A DNA stretch of 64,000 bases from Dysgonomonadaceae bacterium zrk40 (GCA_016916535.1 CP070276.1:1116001-1180000); one strand, 5' to 3'; counted from the stretch's first letter, positions 7,048 to 17,560 are shown. Numbers and translations are program-made. The notes: a model not told the origin generated them from the sequence alone.

Positions 7048-10000
7048 TTAGACCAGATTTGCCAGCAGGAACTTGCGTATCATCTCAGAATCGCTTCCTT
7101 TTCGCCGTGCATAATCGGCCACCTGCTCTTCCGATATCTCACCGATGGCGAAGTACTTCGACTGCGGGTGGGCAAAGAAGAGGCCGCTCACGGCCGCATT
7201 GGGATACATCACACCGTTCTCGGTGAGGGAGATACCGATCTCCTCACTCCCCAGCAGGTCATGCAGCAGGAAGTTGACCGTCTGGTCCGGGATGGAGGGG
7301 TAGCCCACCGCGGGGCGGATACCAGCATACTTCACGGCGAACATCTCCGCCACCGTGAGTGATTCGCCCGACGCATAGCCCCAGTACTCACGCCGCACCT
7401 TTGCATGGAGCCACTCGGTGGCCGCTTCCGCCAGCCGGTCGAGCAGCGACTTCACCAACAGGGAAGCGTAGGCATCACCCTCCTCATCATACTGATGCAG
7501 CAGAGCATCGGCACCGGCACCCCCAGTGACTGCGAAGGCACCAATCCAATCGGTGATGCCACTCTCCTGTGGTGCAATGAAATCGCTCAGGCAGAAGTAG
7601 GTCTGCTGCTCGTTCTCCTTCTGCTGCCGCAGGAAGGGGAAAGGCTTTCCGTCGATCAGGATGGTATCGTCGCCGCTCGATGCCTCGTAGAGGCCCAGCA
7701 CCGCACGAATGTAATCGGCATCCTCGTCACAGAAACGCTGCAGGATATCGTAGGCATCATCGTAGAGGCGTGCAGCCTCCATCGCTTTCTCCTTCTCCTC
7801 CTCACGGTAAGTGGCTACCCACTCGGCACGACAACGCTCGCAACGGTCGATGCGTGTCACTGTGTGGAACTTGGCCGAGAGGTTCCAGGCATGGAAGAAG
7901 AACTTCCAGTCGATGTAAGGAATGATCTCCTCCATCGGGATCTTATGCAACACAGTGCGTCCCGGCTTACGGGGTACCGGTGGCTGCCACTTCTCCCATT
8001 CGATACGGAAGGGGTTCTGCCTGGCCTCATCGAGGGTGACCAGCTTCACCTGCTTCTGTGCACGGTGCTCCCGCAGCAGTGCATAATCTTCGCTGATCTT
8101 CCGGATGTAGGCATCCCGGTTCTCACTGTTCAGCAGGTTGGCGACCGCCGAGGGGCTCTGGGAGGCATCCTTCACATATACCACAGGGCCGTTGCCATAT
8201 TTGGGTTCGATCTTCAGTGCCGTATGCAGACGCGAGGTGGTGGCGCCACCAATGAGCAGCGGCAGGGTGAAACCCTCTTTCTCCATCTCGGCAGCCACGA
8301 CAGCCATCTCCTCGAGCGAGGGGGTGATCAGACCGCTGAGTCCCACCATGTCCGGTTGTTCCCTTTTCACTGTTTCAATGATCTGCTCGGGGGGAACCAT
8401 CACCCCCAGGTCGATGATCTCGTAGTTATTGCAAGCGAGGATGATGGAGACGATGTTCTTGCCGATGTCGTGCACGTCCCCTTTCACCGTGGCAAGCACA
8501 ATCTTGCCTGCCTTCTGAGAGCCTCCTCCGGAGCTTTTCTCTGCTTCGATCACCGGCTGCAGGATTGCTACCGCTTTCTTCATGGTGCGGGCTGCCTTCA
8601 CCACCTGGGGCAGGAACATCTTACCCGACTCGAAGAGGTCGCCCACGCGGTTCATCCCATCCATCAACGGCTTGTCGATGATATCCACCGCCCGGGGATA
8701 GGCCTCCAATGCCTCCGCCAGATCCTCCTCCATATAGTCGCCAATTCCTTTCACAAGGGCATGACTCAGTCGTTCTTCCAGGGTCAGCTGACGCCACTCC
8801 TCCGACTTGGCGGCAGCGCCGTTATCTGATTTGTCGCCTTTGATCTTCTCGGCATACTCCATGAGCCGCTCGGTGGCATCCTCCCTTCGGTTGAGCACAG
8901 CATCCTCCATCAGCTCCCGCACATCGGCCGGGATATCCTCATAGATCACCGACTGGCCGGGGTTCACAATTCCCATGTCCAGCCCGGCTGCGATGGCATG
9001 ATAGAGAAAAACGGAATGCATCATCTCACGCACCGACTCGTTGCCGCGGAAGGAGAAGGAGAGGTTGCTCACCCCGCCGCTCACCTTGGCGTGGGGCAGG
9101 TGCTCCTTGATCCAGCGAACGGTGCGGATATAATCCACGCCGTAGTTGCGATGTTCCTCGATACCGGTGGCGATGGCCAGCACGTTGGGGTCGAAGATGA
9201 TATCCCTGGGATCAAAACCATTGTCGGTAAGCAGCTTGTAGGCACGACTGCAGATCTCAGTGCGCCGCTCGAAGGTGTCGGCTTGTCCTTTCTCGTCGAA
9301 GGCCATCACCACCACCGCGGCACCATAGCGCTGCGCTAGCAGAGCCTCGTGCAGGAATTCATTCTCGCCGTTCTTCAGGGAAATGGAGTTGACGATTGAC
9401 TTGCCCTGCACGCATTTGAGTCCCGCCTCCAGCACCTCCCACTTGGAGGAGTCAATCATGATTGGTACCCGCGACACGTCGGGGTCGGAAGCTAACAGAT
9501 TGAGGAAACGGGTCATCTCTTCTGCTCCCTCGAGCAGTCCCTCATCCATGTTGATATCGAGTGCCTGGGCTCCATCCTCCACTTGGCGGCGGGCGATGTC
9601 GAGCGCCTCCTCATATTTCTTCTCCTGTATCAGTCGCAGGAAACGACGAGAGCCGGCCACATTGCAGCGTTCACCGATGTTCATGAAGTTGATGAGTGGC
9701 GAGACCTCCAGCATCTCCAACCCCGAGAGTTGCAGATAAGCAGGTGGCTCTGCCTTCCGGTGGGGAGGGGCACTCTCCGCCATCGCTACATAGCGGGCGA
9801 TGTGATCGGGGGTGGTGCCGCAGCAGCCACCGATGATGTTGACCAGTCCCTCTTCCATAAACTCCCTGATCTGCAGCGCCATCTTCTCAGGCGTCTCGTC
9901 ATACTCACCCAACTGATTGGGCAACCCCGCATTGGGATAGGCACTGATGAAAAAGGGGGCTATGCGCCCCAGCTCCTTCACGTAAGGTTTCAGATCGGCT

Positions 10001-10740
10001 GCACCGAAAGAGCAGTTCAGTCCGATGGAGAGAGGTTTTGCATGACTCACGGAGGCCACGAATGCCTCGAGGGTCTGTCCCGAGAGGGTTCTGCCCGCGC
10101 GGTCGGTGATGGTCACCGACAACATGAGGGGTGTGTCGATACCGGTCTCCGCGGCCACTTCCCGGGCAGCATAGATGGCCGCCTTGGCGTTGAGGGTATC
10201 GAAGATGGTCTCGATCAGCAGCAGATCCACCCCACCCTTCACCAAGGCGGTGATCTGCTCGTGGTAAGCTTTCCTAAAGTCATCGAAAGTGGCCGCACGG
10301 TACATAGGGTCCTCCACGCGGGGACTCATCGACGCGGTCTTGTTGGTGGGACCGATGGACCCGGCCACGAAGCGTGGCTTGTGGGGCGTTTTGAGGGTAT
10401 ACTCGTCGGCCGCCTCCCGTGCCAGTCGTGCGGCGGCGAGGTTGATCTCTGCCGCCAGGTGGCTCATGCCGTAATCCTGCATCGAGATGGCGGTGGCGTT
10501 AAAAGTGTTGGTCTCGATGATGTCGGCACCGGCATCGAGATACTGGCGGTGGATGGCACCAATCACATCAGGTCGAGTGATGGAGAGCAGGTCATTGTTG
10601 CCCTTGAGCAACTTATGCGAATCGGCGAATCGCTCTCCACGGAAATCGGCCTCCGCAAGGCCATAGCGTTGTATCATCGTGCCCATTGCACCGTCCAAAA
10701 TCAGGATGCGATCGGCCAGCATTTGTTCAATCTTGTTCAT
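7048..10740 (-). CDS. metH: Cobalamin-dependent methionine synthase
   Basis: Transfers the methyl group of 5-methyltetrahydrofolate through cobalamin to homocysteine, giving methionine. The 1230 residues match E. coli MetH (1227). Domains in order: homocysteine-binding barrel (1-325) with zinc ligands Cys243, Cys306 and Cys307 ([11 protein letters not shown]); pterin-binding barrel (about 345-610); helical cap and B12-binding domain (about 640-890) with [10 protein letters not shown], whose His is the lower cobalt ligand; and the reactivation domain (about 910-1230) that uses S-adenosylmethionine. All four modules are intact. No cobalamin riboswitch is apparent in the 80-base upstream gap. 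The organism therefore needs made or imported B12. Confidence 0.97.
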   Translation of the reverse strand: MNKIEQMLADRILILDGAMGTMIQRYGLAEADFRGERFADSHKLLKGNNDLLSITRPDVIGAIHRQYLDAGADIIETNTFNATAISMQDYGMSHLAAEINLAAARLAREAADEYTLKTPHKPRFVAGSIGPTNKTASMSPRVEDPMYRAATFDDFRKAYHEQITALVKGGVDLLLIETIFDTLNAKAAIYAAREVAAETGIDTPLMLSVTITDRAGRTLSGQTLEAFVASVSHAKPLSIGLNCSFGAADLKPYVKELGRIAPFFISAYPNAGLPNQLGEYDETPEKMALQIREFMEEGLVNIIGGCCGTTPDHIARYVAMAESAPPHRKAEPPAYLQLSGLEMLEVSPLINFMNIGERCNVAGSRRFLRLIQEKKYEEALDIARRQVEDGAQALDINMDEGLLEGAEEMTRFLNLLASDPDVSRVPIMIDSSKWEVLEAGLKCVQGKSIVNSISLKNGENEFLHEALLAQRYGAAVVVMAFDEKGQADTFERRTEICSRAYKLLTDNGFDPRDIIFDPNVLAIATGIEEHRNYGVDYIRTVRWIKEHLPHAKVSGGVSNLSFSFRGNESVREMMHSVFLYHAIAAGLDMGIVNPGQSVIYEDIPADVRELMEDAVLNRREDATERLMEYAEKIKGDKSDNGAAAKSEEWRQLTLEERLSHALVKGIGDYMEEDLAEALEAYPRAVDIIDKPLMDGMNRVGDLFESGKMFLPQVVKAARTMKKAVAILQPVIEAEKSSGGGSQKAGKIVLATVKGDVHDIGKNIVSIILACNNYEIIDLGVMVPPEQIIETVKREQPDMVGLSGLITPSLEEMAVVAAEMEKEGFTLPLLIGGATTSRLHTALKIEPKYGNGPVVYVKDASQSPSAVANLLNSENRDAYIRKISEDYALLREHRAQKQVKLVTLDEARQNPFRIEWEKWQPPVPRKPGRTVLHKIPMEEIIPYIDWKFFFHAWNLSAKFHTVTRIDRCERCRAEWVATYREEEKEKAMEAARLYDDAYDILQRFCDEDADYIRAVLGLYEASSGDDTILIDGKPFPFLRQQKENEQQTYFCLSDFIAPQESGITDWIGAFAVTGGAGADALLHQYDEEGDAYASLLVKSLLDRLAEAATEWLHAKVRREYWGYASGESLTVAEMFAVKYAGIRPAVGYPSIPDQTVNFLLHDLLGSEEIGISLTENGVMYPNAAVSGLFFAHPQSKYFAIGEISEEQVADYARRKGSDSEMIRKFLLANLV

Positions 10741-10782
10741 GGGAATAACATCTAAAACAGTTCTCTACTTTATTGATAACCT

Positions 10783-10790
10783 CAAAAATA
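10783..10790 (-). promoter_or_regulatory. Probable metH promoter -7 element
   Basis: TATTTTTG on the minus strand fits TAnnTTTG, with a TTTTTG about 22 bases further upstream as a loose -33 element. It lies 43 bases before the metH ATG. Confidence 0.45.
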
Positions 10791-10823
10791 ACCAATCGTT
10801 CCGACATATCGGCAAAAAGGAGG

Positions 10824-11759
10824 CTAAAATGTGATCCAGCGATTTCTCAGGGTGAGCCAGAATCGTCTCAGCCAGACCACGGCGAAGGCAATCGTGAAAC
10901 GTACGGCCAGGATCCACCAGAGAGAGACACCCAACGCCACGAAGAGCAGGTTATCTTCCAGGACGGAATGTGAAACCGCCAGGTGATGGTTCAGCAGGCT
11001 CGCTTCCGAACGGGTTACCTTGCCCTCCTTCATCTGGTCAATCATCAGTGCTCCTCCGTAGGCCAGTCCCACGATGTAGCCGATCAACCAGAGGAATGCG
11101 GTACTCCCGGGCAGTCCGAAGAGGGTGAGCAGCGGTTCAATCGCCCGGCTGAGCTTAGGGATTAGCCGATAGGCTTCCAGCACGCTGTAGAGCAGGTTCA
11201 GGAGGAAGACGATAACCAGGATGAGCAAGGCTATATGGAGTGAGCTCTTCAGCCAGAGAATCAGCAGTGTTCCCAATGAGGTGGCTGTGACTACGTTTCC
11301 CTGTGCGAAAAGAGGCATTCCCATCTCTGCGGGGAGAATCAGGTTGAGCAGCACCCCCACGACGATGCTCATAGCGATGCGCAACAGTGTCATCGCCCAG
11401 AAGGAGGTTCCTGTCTTGGCTTGTATGGCGCTCTCCACAGGTAGGTTGTGGGAGATCTGGCACATCAGCGCCAGGATGGTCAGCTCACGCAGGGTAATTG
11501 GCAGAGAGGTAATGATTGCCAGGGGAGCGTAAAGCGGAAGGAAGATGCTGGTGATGAAGACGATGGCGGTGCTACCTGGGAGACCCATGTTGACAAAAAG
11601 CGGATCGAGGAAGCCGGCCAGCCATGCCAGTGCCCCGAAATAATCGAGCAAGCGCACCAGCAGCGATATAGGCAGGATGATGCGCAACAGCCAGAGGGTG
11701 GTGCGACCCGACTTGCCGGCGGCCTGCAGCATCAACTTTTTCCAGGATTGCTTTTGCAT
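10824..11759 (-). CDS. Nucleoside-recognition (Gate) domain membrane protein
   Basis: 311 residues with eight or so hydrophobic segments and two internally similar halves. The stretches LPGSTAIVFITSIFLPLYAPLA (about 60-82) and LFGLPGSTAFLWLIGYIVGLAYGG (about 220-243) are typical of Gate domains, found in SpmA/SpmB and nucleoside transporters. An inner-membrane transport role is likely, but the substrate is unknown. The gene begins 3 bases after the smpB stop and is surely in the same transcript. No sporulation genes are present, so a spore-maturation role is unlikely. Confidence 0.8.
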   Translation of the reverse strand: MQKQSWKKLMLQAAGKSGRTTLWLLRIILPISLLVRLLDYFGALAWLAGFLDPLFVNMGLPGSTAIVFITSIFLPLYAPLAIITSLPITLRELTILALMCQISHNLPVESAIQAKTGTSFWAMTLLRIAMSIVVGVLLNLILPAEMGMPLFAQGNVVTATSLGTLLILWLKSSLHIALLILVIVFLLNLLYSVLEAYRLIPKLSRAIEPLLTLFGLPGSTAFLWLIGYIVGLAYGGALMIDQMKEGKVTRSEASLLNHHLAVSHSVLEDNLLFVALGVSLWWILAVRFTIAFAVVWLRRFWLTLRNRWITF

Positions 11760-11762
11760 GGG

Positions 11763-12215
11763 TTACTGTTTGAACATGCGGTCCATCGCCCGTTTATCCT
11801 CTTTCTCCTTCAGCGACTGTCGTTTGTCGTACTGTTTTTTTCCTTTTGCCACGGCGATCACCAACTTGGCAAGCCCCTTGTCGTTGATGAAGAGCCGCAC
11901 AGGGATGATGGTGAAGCCGGTCTCCCGTGTAAGTCGCAGCAGCTTCTGCAGCTCTTTCCTGTTGAGCAGCAGTTTGCGGTCGCGCCGGGCACTGTGGTTG
12001 TTGTAGGTGCCGTAAAAATATTCGGCGATGTGCATGTTCCTCACCCAGCATTGTCCTTTCTCAAGCAAGCAGTAGCTGTCCACCAAGCTGGCCTTGCCCA
12101 ACCGGATCGATTTAATCTCGGTACCGGTAAGCACCATCCCTGCGGTGAAGGTCTCCACCAGTTCATAATCGAAGGTGGCCCTTTTGTTCTTTATGTTGAT
12201 GGAAGAGTGGTTCAT
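11763..12215 (-). CDS. smpB: SsrA-binding protein SmpB
   Basis: Binds tmRNA and carries it to stalled ribosomes for trans-translation. The 150 residues contain the family signatures: an N-terminal [29 protein letters not shown] (beta-barrel start, residues 10-38), [22 protein letters not shown], and a basic C-terminal tail ([24 protein letters not shown]) that enters the mRNA channel. The start overlaps the stop of the Yip1 gene by one base. The tmRNA gene is not in this window. Confidence 0.96.
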   Translation of the reverse strand: MNHSSINIKNKRATFDYELVETFTAGMVLTGTEIKSIRLGKASLVDSYCLLEKGQCWVRNMHIAEYFYGTYNNHSARRDRKLLLNRKELQKLLRLTRETGFTIIPVRLFINDKGLAKLVIAVAKGKKQYDKRQSLKEKEDKRAMDRMFKQ

Positions 12216-12766
12216 TATTGGATGAAAAATGAAAAGAGTGCGTGAATAAATGCTGGCACCAGGATCACCAGTGCAGATGCAGTAATGATAAAAGCACCTC
12301 TTTTATGTGCAGGCACCTTTAGAAAATAGATGGCCCCCATATGCACCAGATGAATGGTGTAAAGAGCCAGTAGCCAGAGGATGAAAAAATCGGACATAAA
12401 TGGAATAAGACAATACAACAGGTACATCACTACTGAAGCGTAACCGGTGAACTGCTGAAATAGGAAAAGGTTCTGCTTCAGTGCAAATCGCTCAGCTATC
12501 TCATTGAGGATATAAGAGATGATCACATAGGCACCGAAGACAGCAACCATAGAGATGATGCTTTTCTTCAATGCATTCTCCAGGTCACCGTCGCGCGTGA
12601 ACCATAGTCCCCCCACAAAAGCTGCCAGTGCTATGAGGCCGAAAATTGGATAGAGAAAACGATTGAGAAAATCGGTTCGATTTCTTTTTTCTCTCTCCAG
12701 CTCCTTCCATGCCATCGGTGATGCAACAAGCAACTGTGCTACAATTGCAAAAAGTTCTCTCCACAT
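12215..12766 (-). CDS. Yip1-domain integral membrane protein
   Basis: 183 residues from ATG 12766, which lies 20 bases behind a good -7 element; longer in-frame readings start inside or before that promoter. The protein has an amphipathic N-terminus ([43 protein letters not shown]), then five hydrophobic segments to the C-terminus. This arrangement is that of bacterial Yip1 (DUF1282-like) proteins of unknown function. It is the first gene of the Yip1-smpB-Gate operon. Confidence 0.8.
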   Translation of the reverse strand: MWRELFAIVAQLLVASPMAWKELEREKRNRTDFLNRFLYPIFGLIALAAFVGGLWFTRDGDLENALKKSIISMVAVFGAYVIISYILNEIAERFALKQNLFLFQQFTGYASVVMYLLYCLIPFMSDFFILWLLALYTIHLVHMGAIYFLKVPAHKRGAFIITASALVILVPAFIHALFSFFIQ

Positions 12767-12785
12767 TCCTTTCCGATTTTGGTGT

Positions 12786-12794
12786 GCAAAGGTA
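12786..12794 (-). promoter_or_regulatory. Promoter -7 element of the Yip1-smpB operon
   Basis: TACCTTTGC on the minus strand is an exact TAnnTTTG match 19 bases before the ATG at 12766. It decides the start of the Yip1 gene. Confidence 0.65.
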
Positions 12795-12830
12795 ACCAAT
12801 TCCTGATAATAATGAGAATGTGAGCGAGAT

Positions 12831-12867
12831 AAAAAAATGGCAGCCCCTTTCAAGAAGGACTGCCATT
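12831..12867 (-). terminator. Terminator of the ECF-sigma operon
   Basis: On the minus strand, AATGGCAG-T-CC pairs with GG-G-CTGCCATT around a loop and runs straight into seven T. It lies 20 bases after the NigD-like gene and separates that operon from the Yip1-smpB operon. Confidence 0.85.
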
Positions 12868-12886
12868 CACACTACCGGCACAGCGG

Positions 12887-13630
12887 TTATGCGTTGTCAC
12901 CAATCGTCAACAGATAGATCCTGGGAATTTCCACAGGTTCTTCCATCCCTTTTTTGTAATATTGAATGCGGATCTTCAAATCTCTGTTACTTTGAGACAT
13001 TCCCTCATGGAGAGCCCTCAACGGTGCCATGCTGAAAGCAATGATATCGGTTTTGGAGGTTAGTGAGGCCCCAGTCTCAGGTTCACCTGCAATCACCAGA
13101 CGCACCTCCAGCAACACCTCGTTCTCAGCCAGCTCCGGATCATCCACATTGTGAATCTGCACCTCTGCAGTCTCTCCTTTTCTGGATTCATAGGCATACT
13201 CGAACAGCCAGTGATCTCCCAAAAACAGGTTGTTGTTCACATAATAAGGTTCACTCACTGCCAGGAACTTATCGGGTTCCTCCACTTCAGGAGGGGTAGA
13301 AAGCAACATTGCTTTACGCGTCACATCTTGCGGTTCGCCAGAAATAACGACATTGTCTATGTTTGTATCTGCAATGGGGGTAGTGCCATACGACTCATCC
13401 CAACTGTATGAGAGAAACTTAAATGTTCCGGGTTGCATCAGCAACATCTCGTTTGCAATGATCAGACGACCCGTAAGGCTTTTCCCGTATGTTTTTCCCG
13501 AAGTCATATCCATATCGATATAGACAACCGAACTTTCGGAATAGTTGCGGCTGCCCTCATCCAGGCAGGAGCTTAAAAACAATGTGAGTGTCAACACACT
13601 CATCAGTAAGTAAATCTTCTTCATATTCAT
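12887..13630 (-). CDS. NigD-like lipoprotein
   Basis: 247 residues. The signal peptide ends in a lipobox (LFLSSCLDEG, Cys about residue 22), so the mature protein is lipid-anchored. The rest has the pattern of the NigD-like family of Bacteroidetes (SSVVYIDMDMTSGKTYGKSLTGRLIIANEMLLMQPGTFKFLSYSW near the N-terminus, then a beta-rich C-terminal domain ending in QYYKKGMEEPVEIPRIYLL). The family's function is not known. It lies 21 bases after the beta-barrel gene and just before the terminator, so it is the last gene of the ECF-sigma operon and perhaps part of an envelope-stress response. ATG at 13624 is an alternative start. Confidence 0.8.
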   Translation of the reverse strand: MNMKKIYLLMSVLTLTLFLSSCLDEGSRNYSESSVVYIDMDMTSGKTYGKSLTGRLIIANEMLLMQPGTFKFLSYSWDESYGTTPIADTNIDNVVISGEPQDVTRKAMLLSTPPEVEEPDKFLAVSEPYYVNNNLFLGDHWLFEYAYESRKGETAEVQIHNVDDPELAENEVLLEVRLVIAGEPETGASLTSKTDIIAFSMAPLRALHEGMSQSNRDLKIRIQYYKKGMEEPVEIPRIYLLTIGDNA

Positions 13631-13651
13631 TTGTTGTTGTTATTCTTGAAA

Positions 13652-14959
13652 TTAAAATTCATATCTGAATCCGATGTTCAGATCCATCACGATCTTACGG
13701 TCGGAATAAATTGTTTTGTATTGGTTGCCGGCATCAAAATAGTAGGCACCTCCAGCTTTTCCATAGACTCTCAGATTCTGAATCAACGGATAGGAGATTC
13801 CCACACCGGCATTGACCGAGAGTTGCGGATTGCGCTGTGAGATTTTTGTCACCTCCTCTTCCTGCGCAGTACTGTTAAAATCGGCAGATTCCCCTACACC
13901 CAACTTGCGGTATTCACCATAAATATCCTTCTCGAGCATACCACCCAGTGATGCATATATATTGAAATTGTTGAAGGTGAAAAGCGTATAGTTAAGGTTG
14001 AGCGGAATACCGAGGTAGTGAATCTTTTGTGTTTCCTCTACCCGAAAATTGGCATTGGCGTTTCTGACCCGGGAGGAGAGATAACTGTAAGTGAGCCCCG
14101 ACTCAACCGAGAGCTTGTCGGATATCTGCTTGGAGAGGGTAAGTCCGAAGGAGAGTGGTTGGTCGTGTTCCATCTCGGAGAAATTATCGGATGCCAGTGT
14201 GCCGGCCAGCATCTGCTTGCCTCCCTCTGCATAATGATTGTCAGTGGGTATGGAGGCACTGCGAAGCGTCATCGGAGTGTTAACGCTCTGCTTGAAGGAG
14301 GAGAGACCTCCTTTGCCGCTCAAACCCACTATCAAAGGCTCATCACCGGAGCTATAACCGGCGTATTCCGCAAATAGCTGATCATCATTCCCCGACACAG
14401 TGATCAACTCTTCACCCTTTGTGTCAATCTGTCCGGCTCTTTCAACTGCTGATCGCCTAAGAAGTGAACGCAAGGATGTCCAATTTCCCGTCAGCTGCCG
14501 ATTGGCACCAATACCTTCCTGTTCCATCCATCGGGTCAACATTGCTGCAGAACTGTTCCTTCCCACCAGCAACTCATCTCTTTGACTGCGACCAGCGAAG
14601 GTTAATCTTGCTGAAGCTCTTGTTGGAGAGACAAATGTCTGCTGTACCTCCGCAACAGTTGATTCTGCTGTTGCCGGTTGCTCAGGAGCATAACGGCTCT
14701 CGGGCTGTGGACTGTTGCTTTCGGTGACCATCGTCTCAGGCACGGTCATCGGATCACGGAGAAAGAAGATTGAACCCACCAGCAGGAGCAGCAATGCAGC
14801 AGCCGTACCGGCATACCACCGGCGGCGGATCACACTCCGATATGCGCCTGCCTGATTCAGTGAGTGTTCGATGTGCTCCCACCCATCTGCAGCCAGGGGC
14901 GGTTGGTATCCATCGAACTTCGCCTGAAAGGCTCTTCTTATATCATTATCTCTGTTCAT
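13652..14959 (-). CDS. Membrane-anchored outer-membrane-beta-barrel-like protein, probable anti-sigma partner
   Basis: 435 residues. An N-terminal polar stretch of about 45 residues (FQAKFDGYQPPLAADGWEHIEHSL) is followed by one hydrophobic helix (WYAGTAAALLLLLVGSIFFL, about 47-66), a low-complexity region to about 230, and a C-terminal section with alternating beta strands that ends in aromatic FRYEF, as in PorT-like barrels (SKQISDKLSVESGLTYSYLSSRV, PLNLNYTLFTFNNFNIYASLGG). The gene overlaps the sigma-factor gene by 14 bases. Its N-terminal layout is that of an anti-sigma factor, while the C-terminus looks like an outer-membrane barrel. I infer that it senses the envelope and holds the sigma factor; this is unproven. 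Confidence 0.7.
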   Translation of the reverse strand: MNRDNDIRRAFQAKFDGYQPPLAADGWEHIEHSLNQAGAYRSVIRRRWYAGTAAALLLLLVGSIFFLRDPMTVPETMVTESNSPQPESRYAPEQPATAESTVAEVQQTFVSPTRASARLTFAGRSQRDELLVGRNSSAAMLTRWMEQEGIGANRQLTGNWTSLRSLLRRSAVERAGQIDTKGEELITVSGNDDQLFAEYAGYSSGDEPLIVGLSGKGGLSSFKQSVNTPMTLRSASIPTDNHYAEGGKQMLAGTLASDNFSEMEHDQPLSFGLTLSKQISDKLSVESGLTYSYLSSRVRNANANFRVEETQKIHYLGIPLNLNYTLFTFNNFNIYASLGGMLEKDIYGEYRKLGVGESADFNSTAQEEEVTKISQRNPQLSVNAGVGISYPLIQNLRVYGKAGGAYYFDAGNQYKTIYSDRKIVMDLNIGFRYEF

Positions 14960-15524
14960 TGTATCTTCTGTTGCATTTGTTCAGGATGGCCATTATTTTT
15001 TTCTGTAACAGACTCTTCGCTCGAAAAAACTGTGACCGTGAGGCCGCTTCGTTGATGCCCAGCATCGCTGCTATCTCCCGGTGCGACATCTCCTCGAAGA
15101 TGAAGAGATTGAAAACGGTCCTGTATCCGGGAGGAAGATCACGAATCATTCCCATCACCTCCTCACGGGGAATATCCCCTATGTCGAGCAGATCATCTTC
15201 ATCGATCATCACTTCTTCTTCTTTTTTAAGCGAACCATACGCTTCCATAAAGCGGTTTTTCTGCTTCTCTTTCCTGTAATTCTCCAGTGCCAGATTGACA
15301 AATATCCGCCTGAGCCAGCCTTCAAAAGAACCATTACCCCTGAACGAGCCGATTTGTGTGAAAGCGCGGATGAATCCGTCGTGCAACAGGTCGCGTGCTG
15401 TCTCCTCTTCCTTGCTGTAACGCAGACAGACTGTCATCATCACGGGGGCATACCGTTCGTATAACACCTTCTGGGCATTACGGTCCTGTTTCTTACACGC
15501 TATTATCAGTTGCGAATCATCCAT
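14946..15524 (-). CDS. ECF-type RNA polymerase sigma factor
   Basis: 192 residues with the two sigma-70 regions of extracytoplasmic-function factors. Region 2 spans about 10-80 (YERYAPVMMTVCLRYSKEEETARDLLHDGFIRAFTQIGSF) and region 4 about 125-180 (LPPGYRTVFNLFIFEEMSHREIAAMLGINEAASRSQFFRAKSLLQKKI, a helix-turn-helix that reads the -35 element). It is the first gene of a three-gene operon with the membrane/barrel protein and the NigD-like lipoprotein. The 255-base gap to the divergent sppA gene must hold its promoter; I did not find a certain one. Confidence 0.93.
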   Translation of the reverse strand: MDDSQLIIACKKQDRNAQKVLYERYAPVMMTVCLRYSKEEETARDLLHDGFIRAFTQIGSFRGNGSFEGWLRRIFVNLALENYRKEKQKNRFMEAYGSLKKEEEVMIDEDDLLDIGDIPREEVMGMIRDLPPGYRTVFNLFIFEEMSHREIAAMLGINEAASRSQFFRAKSLLQKKIMAILNKCNRRYNEQR

Positions 15525-15744
15525 TCTAATCGCACGTTCAAATGATAGACGGGATTGAAAACAAAAAGCTGCGTGGGCAGGGTTCCTATTTTGGGTTTTT
15601 ATTGATTTTTAAGAAATAAAATTTTCCCTCCACCTTGCTGCTGAATCAATACCAACCATCAAAAATAGTACCCTCTAAAATAGAATCCAAGTGAAATTGA
15701 TTAAGAATATCAAATTAATTTTTGTGAAGTATCTCTTTTTTCCC

Positions 15745-15752
15745 TAATTTTG
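15745..15752 (+). promoter_or_regulatory. Promoter -7 element of the sppA operon
   Basis: TAATTTTG matches TAnnTTTG and lies 27 bases before ATG 15780. A TTG at 15750 inside it is in frame with sppA and should not be taken as the start. Confidence 0.6.
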
Positions 15753-15779
15753 AGCTATGAATCAATAAAATTACACTTT

Positions 15780-17555
15780 ATGAAGGATTTTCTAAAAATC
15801 ATGCTGGCATCAGCATTGGGATTTGTCATCGCAAACATCATCCTCTCCCTGATTGCCATGATCTTTTTCTTCGGAATGATGGGCTCGCTTGCCGGTTCCT
15901 TCACCTCTGAAAAATATGTACTGGAAGAGAATTCCATGCTCAACCTGCAGCTCAACGGTCCAATCAACGAGCGAGTGGCTGAAATGGATCCCTTCACGGA
16001 GCTGTTGGCTCCCGAAGGCACCACTGCAATGGGATTGAATGACATTGTGAGTGCCATCCGCAAGGCGAAAAGCAACGACATGATCAAGGGCATCTACATC
16101 GATTCACGATCGATGTCTGCCTCCATGGCTACACTGGAAGAAATACGCGACGAACTGATGAGCTTCAAGGAGAGCGGTAAGTTTGTCGTGGCTTATGCTG
16201 ACACCTACACTCAAAACGGATATTACCTGGCATCCATGGCCGACAAGGTGGCCATCAACCCACAGGGAAACCTCGACCTGCACGGACTGGCTTCCGTCCC
16301 GATGTTCTTCAAGGATGCCCTCGACAAGCTGGGCATCGAGATGCAGATCTTCAAGGTAGGCACCTACAAATCGGCTGTCGAACCCTTCACTCAGAACGAG
16401 ATGAGCGATGCCAACCGGGAGCAGGTCTCCTCCTACCTGAACGATGCCTGGAGCTTCCTCCGCGCCGACATCGCCGAGGCACGCTCCATGACGGCGGATG
16501 AAGTGGACGCTCTTGCCAATCAGATGCCTTTGGTGCAACCCACAGAGTTCCTGCTGGAGGCCAACCTGGTTGACACCCTCCTCTACGAGACGGAGATGAA
16601 AGAATACCTGCGCACACTGCTCAGTCTGGAAGAGGGCAAGGAGATCCCCTCCGCCACTGTCTCCAACATGAAATCGGTCACCACCAAGACGGTGAAGAAG
16701 ACCGACAACACCATCGGCATTCTTTATGCCCAGGGCAATATTGTCTCCGGTACAGGAGCGGCCAACATCCAGGACAAGTACATGGTCGATCAGATCGAGA
16801 AGCTGCGCAAGGATGAAGACATCAAGGCGGTCGTTTTCCGCATCAACTCGGGTGGCGGCAGCGCCTACGCCTCAGAACAGATATGGAAGGCAATCAGCGA
16901 CCTGAAAAAAGAGAAACCAGTGGTGGTCTCAATGGGTGATGTGGCTGCATCGGGCGGTTATTACATCGCCTGCAATGCCAACAGCATTGTGGCGCAACCC
17001 ACCACCCTCACCGGCTCCATCGGCATCTTCGGCATGATCCCCAACATTGAGGGAACTGCAGAAAAGGTGGGCATCTCTACCGACGTGGTGAAAACAAATG
17101 AGTTTGGCGATTTCGGCAACATCACCCGTCCTTTCAATGAACAGGAGAAACAGCTGATGCAGAATATGATTGAAAGAGGTTACGACCTTTTCCTCACCCG
17201 CTGCGCCGAGGGACGCAACATGCCCAAGGACAGCCTGGCACGCTATGCCGAAGGACGGGTGTGGACCGGCAACCAGGCAAAGGAGATCGGGCTGGTGGAT
17301 GAACTGGGTGGCATTGAACGGGCCATCGAGATCGCCGCCGAGATGGCCAACCTGGGCAAGAGCTACGTGGTGTTCGAATATCCCAAGATGCGTACCATGA
17401 TAGAAGAACTGCTGGATCGCTCTACCGAGGACCTGGCCGCACGTACCGTCAAGGAGTACCTGGGTGAGAGCTTCGAATTGTTTATGCTCCTCCGTGACAT
17501 CCGCGAGCAGGATTACATACAGGCGCGCCTCCCCTACGAACTGAACATCCGCTGA
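15780..17555 (+). CDS. sppA: Signal peptide peptidase SppA, long (67K) type
   Basis: A membrane-bound serine protease that degrades cleaved signal peptides. From ATG 15780 it has 591 residues, close to E. coli SppA (618), with two tandem S49 domains. One membrane helix lies at about 5-35 (MLASALGFVIANIILSLIAMIFFFGMM). The Ser-Lys dyad is visible: Lys197 in the N-terminal half (FKVGTYKSAVEPF) and Ser391 in GDVAASGGYYIA in the C-terminal half, the same cross-domain arrangement as in E. coli. The first gene of a + strand operon; lpxK follows after 5 bases. Confidence 0.94.
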   Translation: MKDFLKIMLASALGFVIANIILSLIAMIFFFGMMGSLAGSFTSEKYVLEENSMLNLQLNGPINERVAEMDPFTELLAPEGTTAMGLNDIVSAIRKAKSNDMIKGIYIDSRSMSASMATLEEIRDELMSFKESGKFVVAYADTYTQNGYYLASMADKVAINPQGNLDLHGLASVPMFFKDALDKLGIEMQIFKVGTYKSAVEPFTQNEMSDANREQVSSYLNDAWSFLRADIAEARSMTADEVDALANQMPLVQPTEFLLEANLVDTLLYETEMKEYLRTLLSLEEGKEIPSATVSNMKSVTTKTVKKTDNTIGILYAQGNIVSGTGAANIQDKYMVDQIEKLRKDEDIKAVVFRINSGGGSAYASEQIWKAISDLKKEKPVVVSMGDVAASGGYYIACNANSIVAQPTTLTGSIGIFGMIPNIEGTAEKVGISTDVVKTNEFGDFGNITRPFNEQEKQLMQNMIERGYDLFLTRCAEGRNMPKDSLARYAEGRVWTGNQAKEIGLVDELGGIERAIEIAAEMANLGKSYVVFEYPKMRTMIEELLDRSTEDLAARTVKEYLGESFELFMLLRDIREQDYIQARLPYELNIR

Positions 17556-17560
17556 CCTGC

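Noticed and set aside
7405-8829. A 474-residue open frame on the + strand opposite metH
   Set aside because: It is antisense to the conserved MetH cobalamin and reactivation domains; its sequence has no family-like pattern and is rich in His and Leu, as antisense shadows of high-GC genes are.
9583-10755. A 390-residue open frame on the + strand opposite the MetH N-terminus
   Set aside because: Same reason: fully inside the intact homocysteine-binding barrel of metH on the other strand.
10741-10823. Cobalamin or SAM riboswitch before metH
   Set aside because: The gap is only about 80 bases, holds a -7 element and shows no B12-box or SAM aptamer core.
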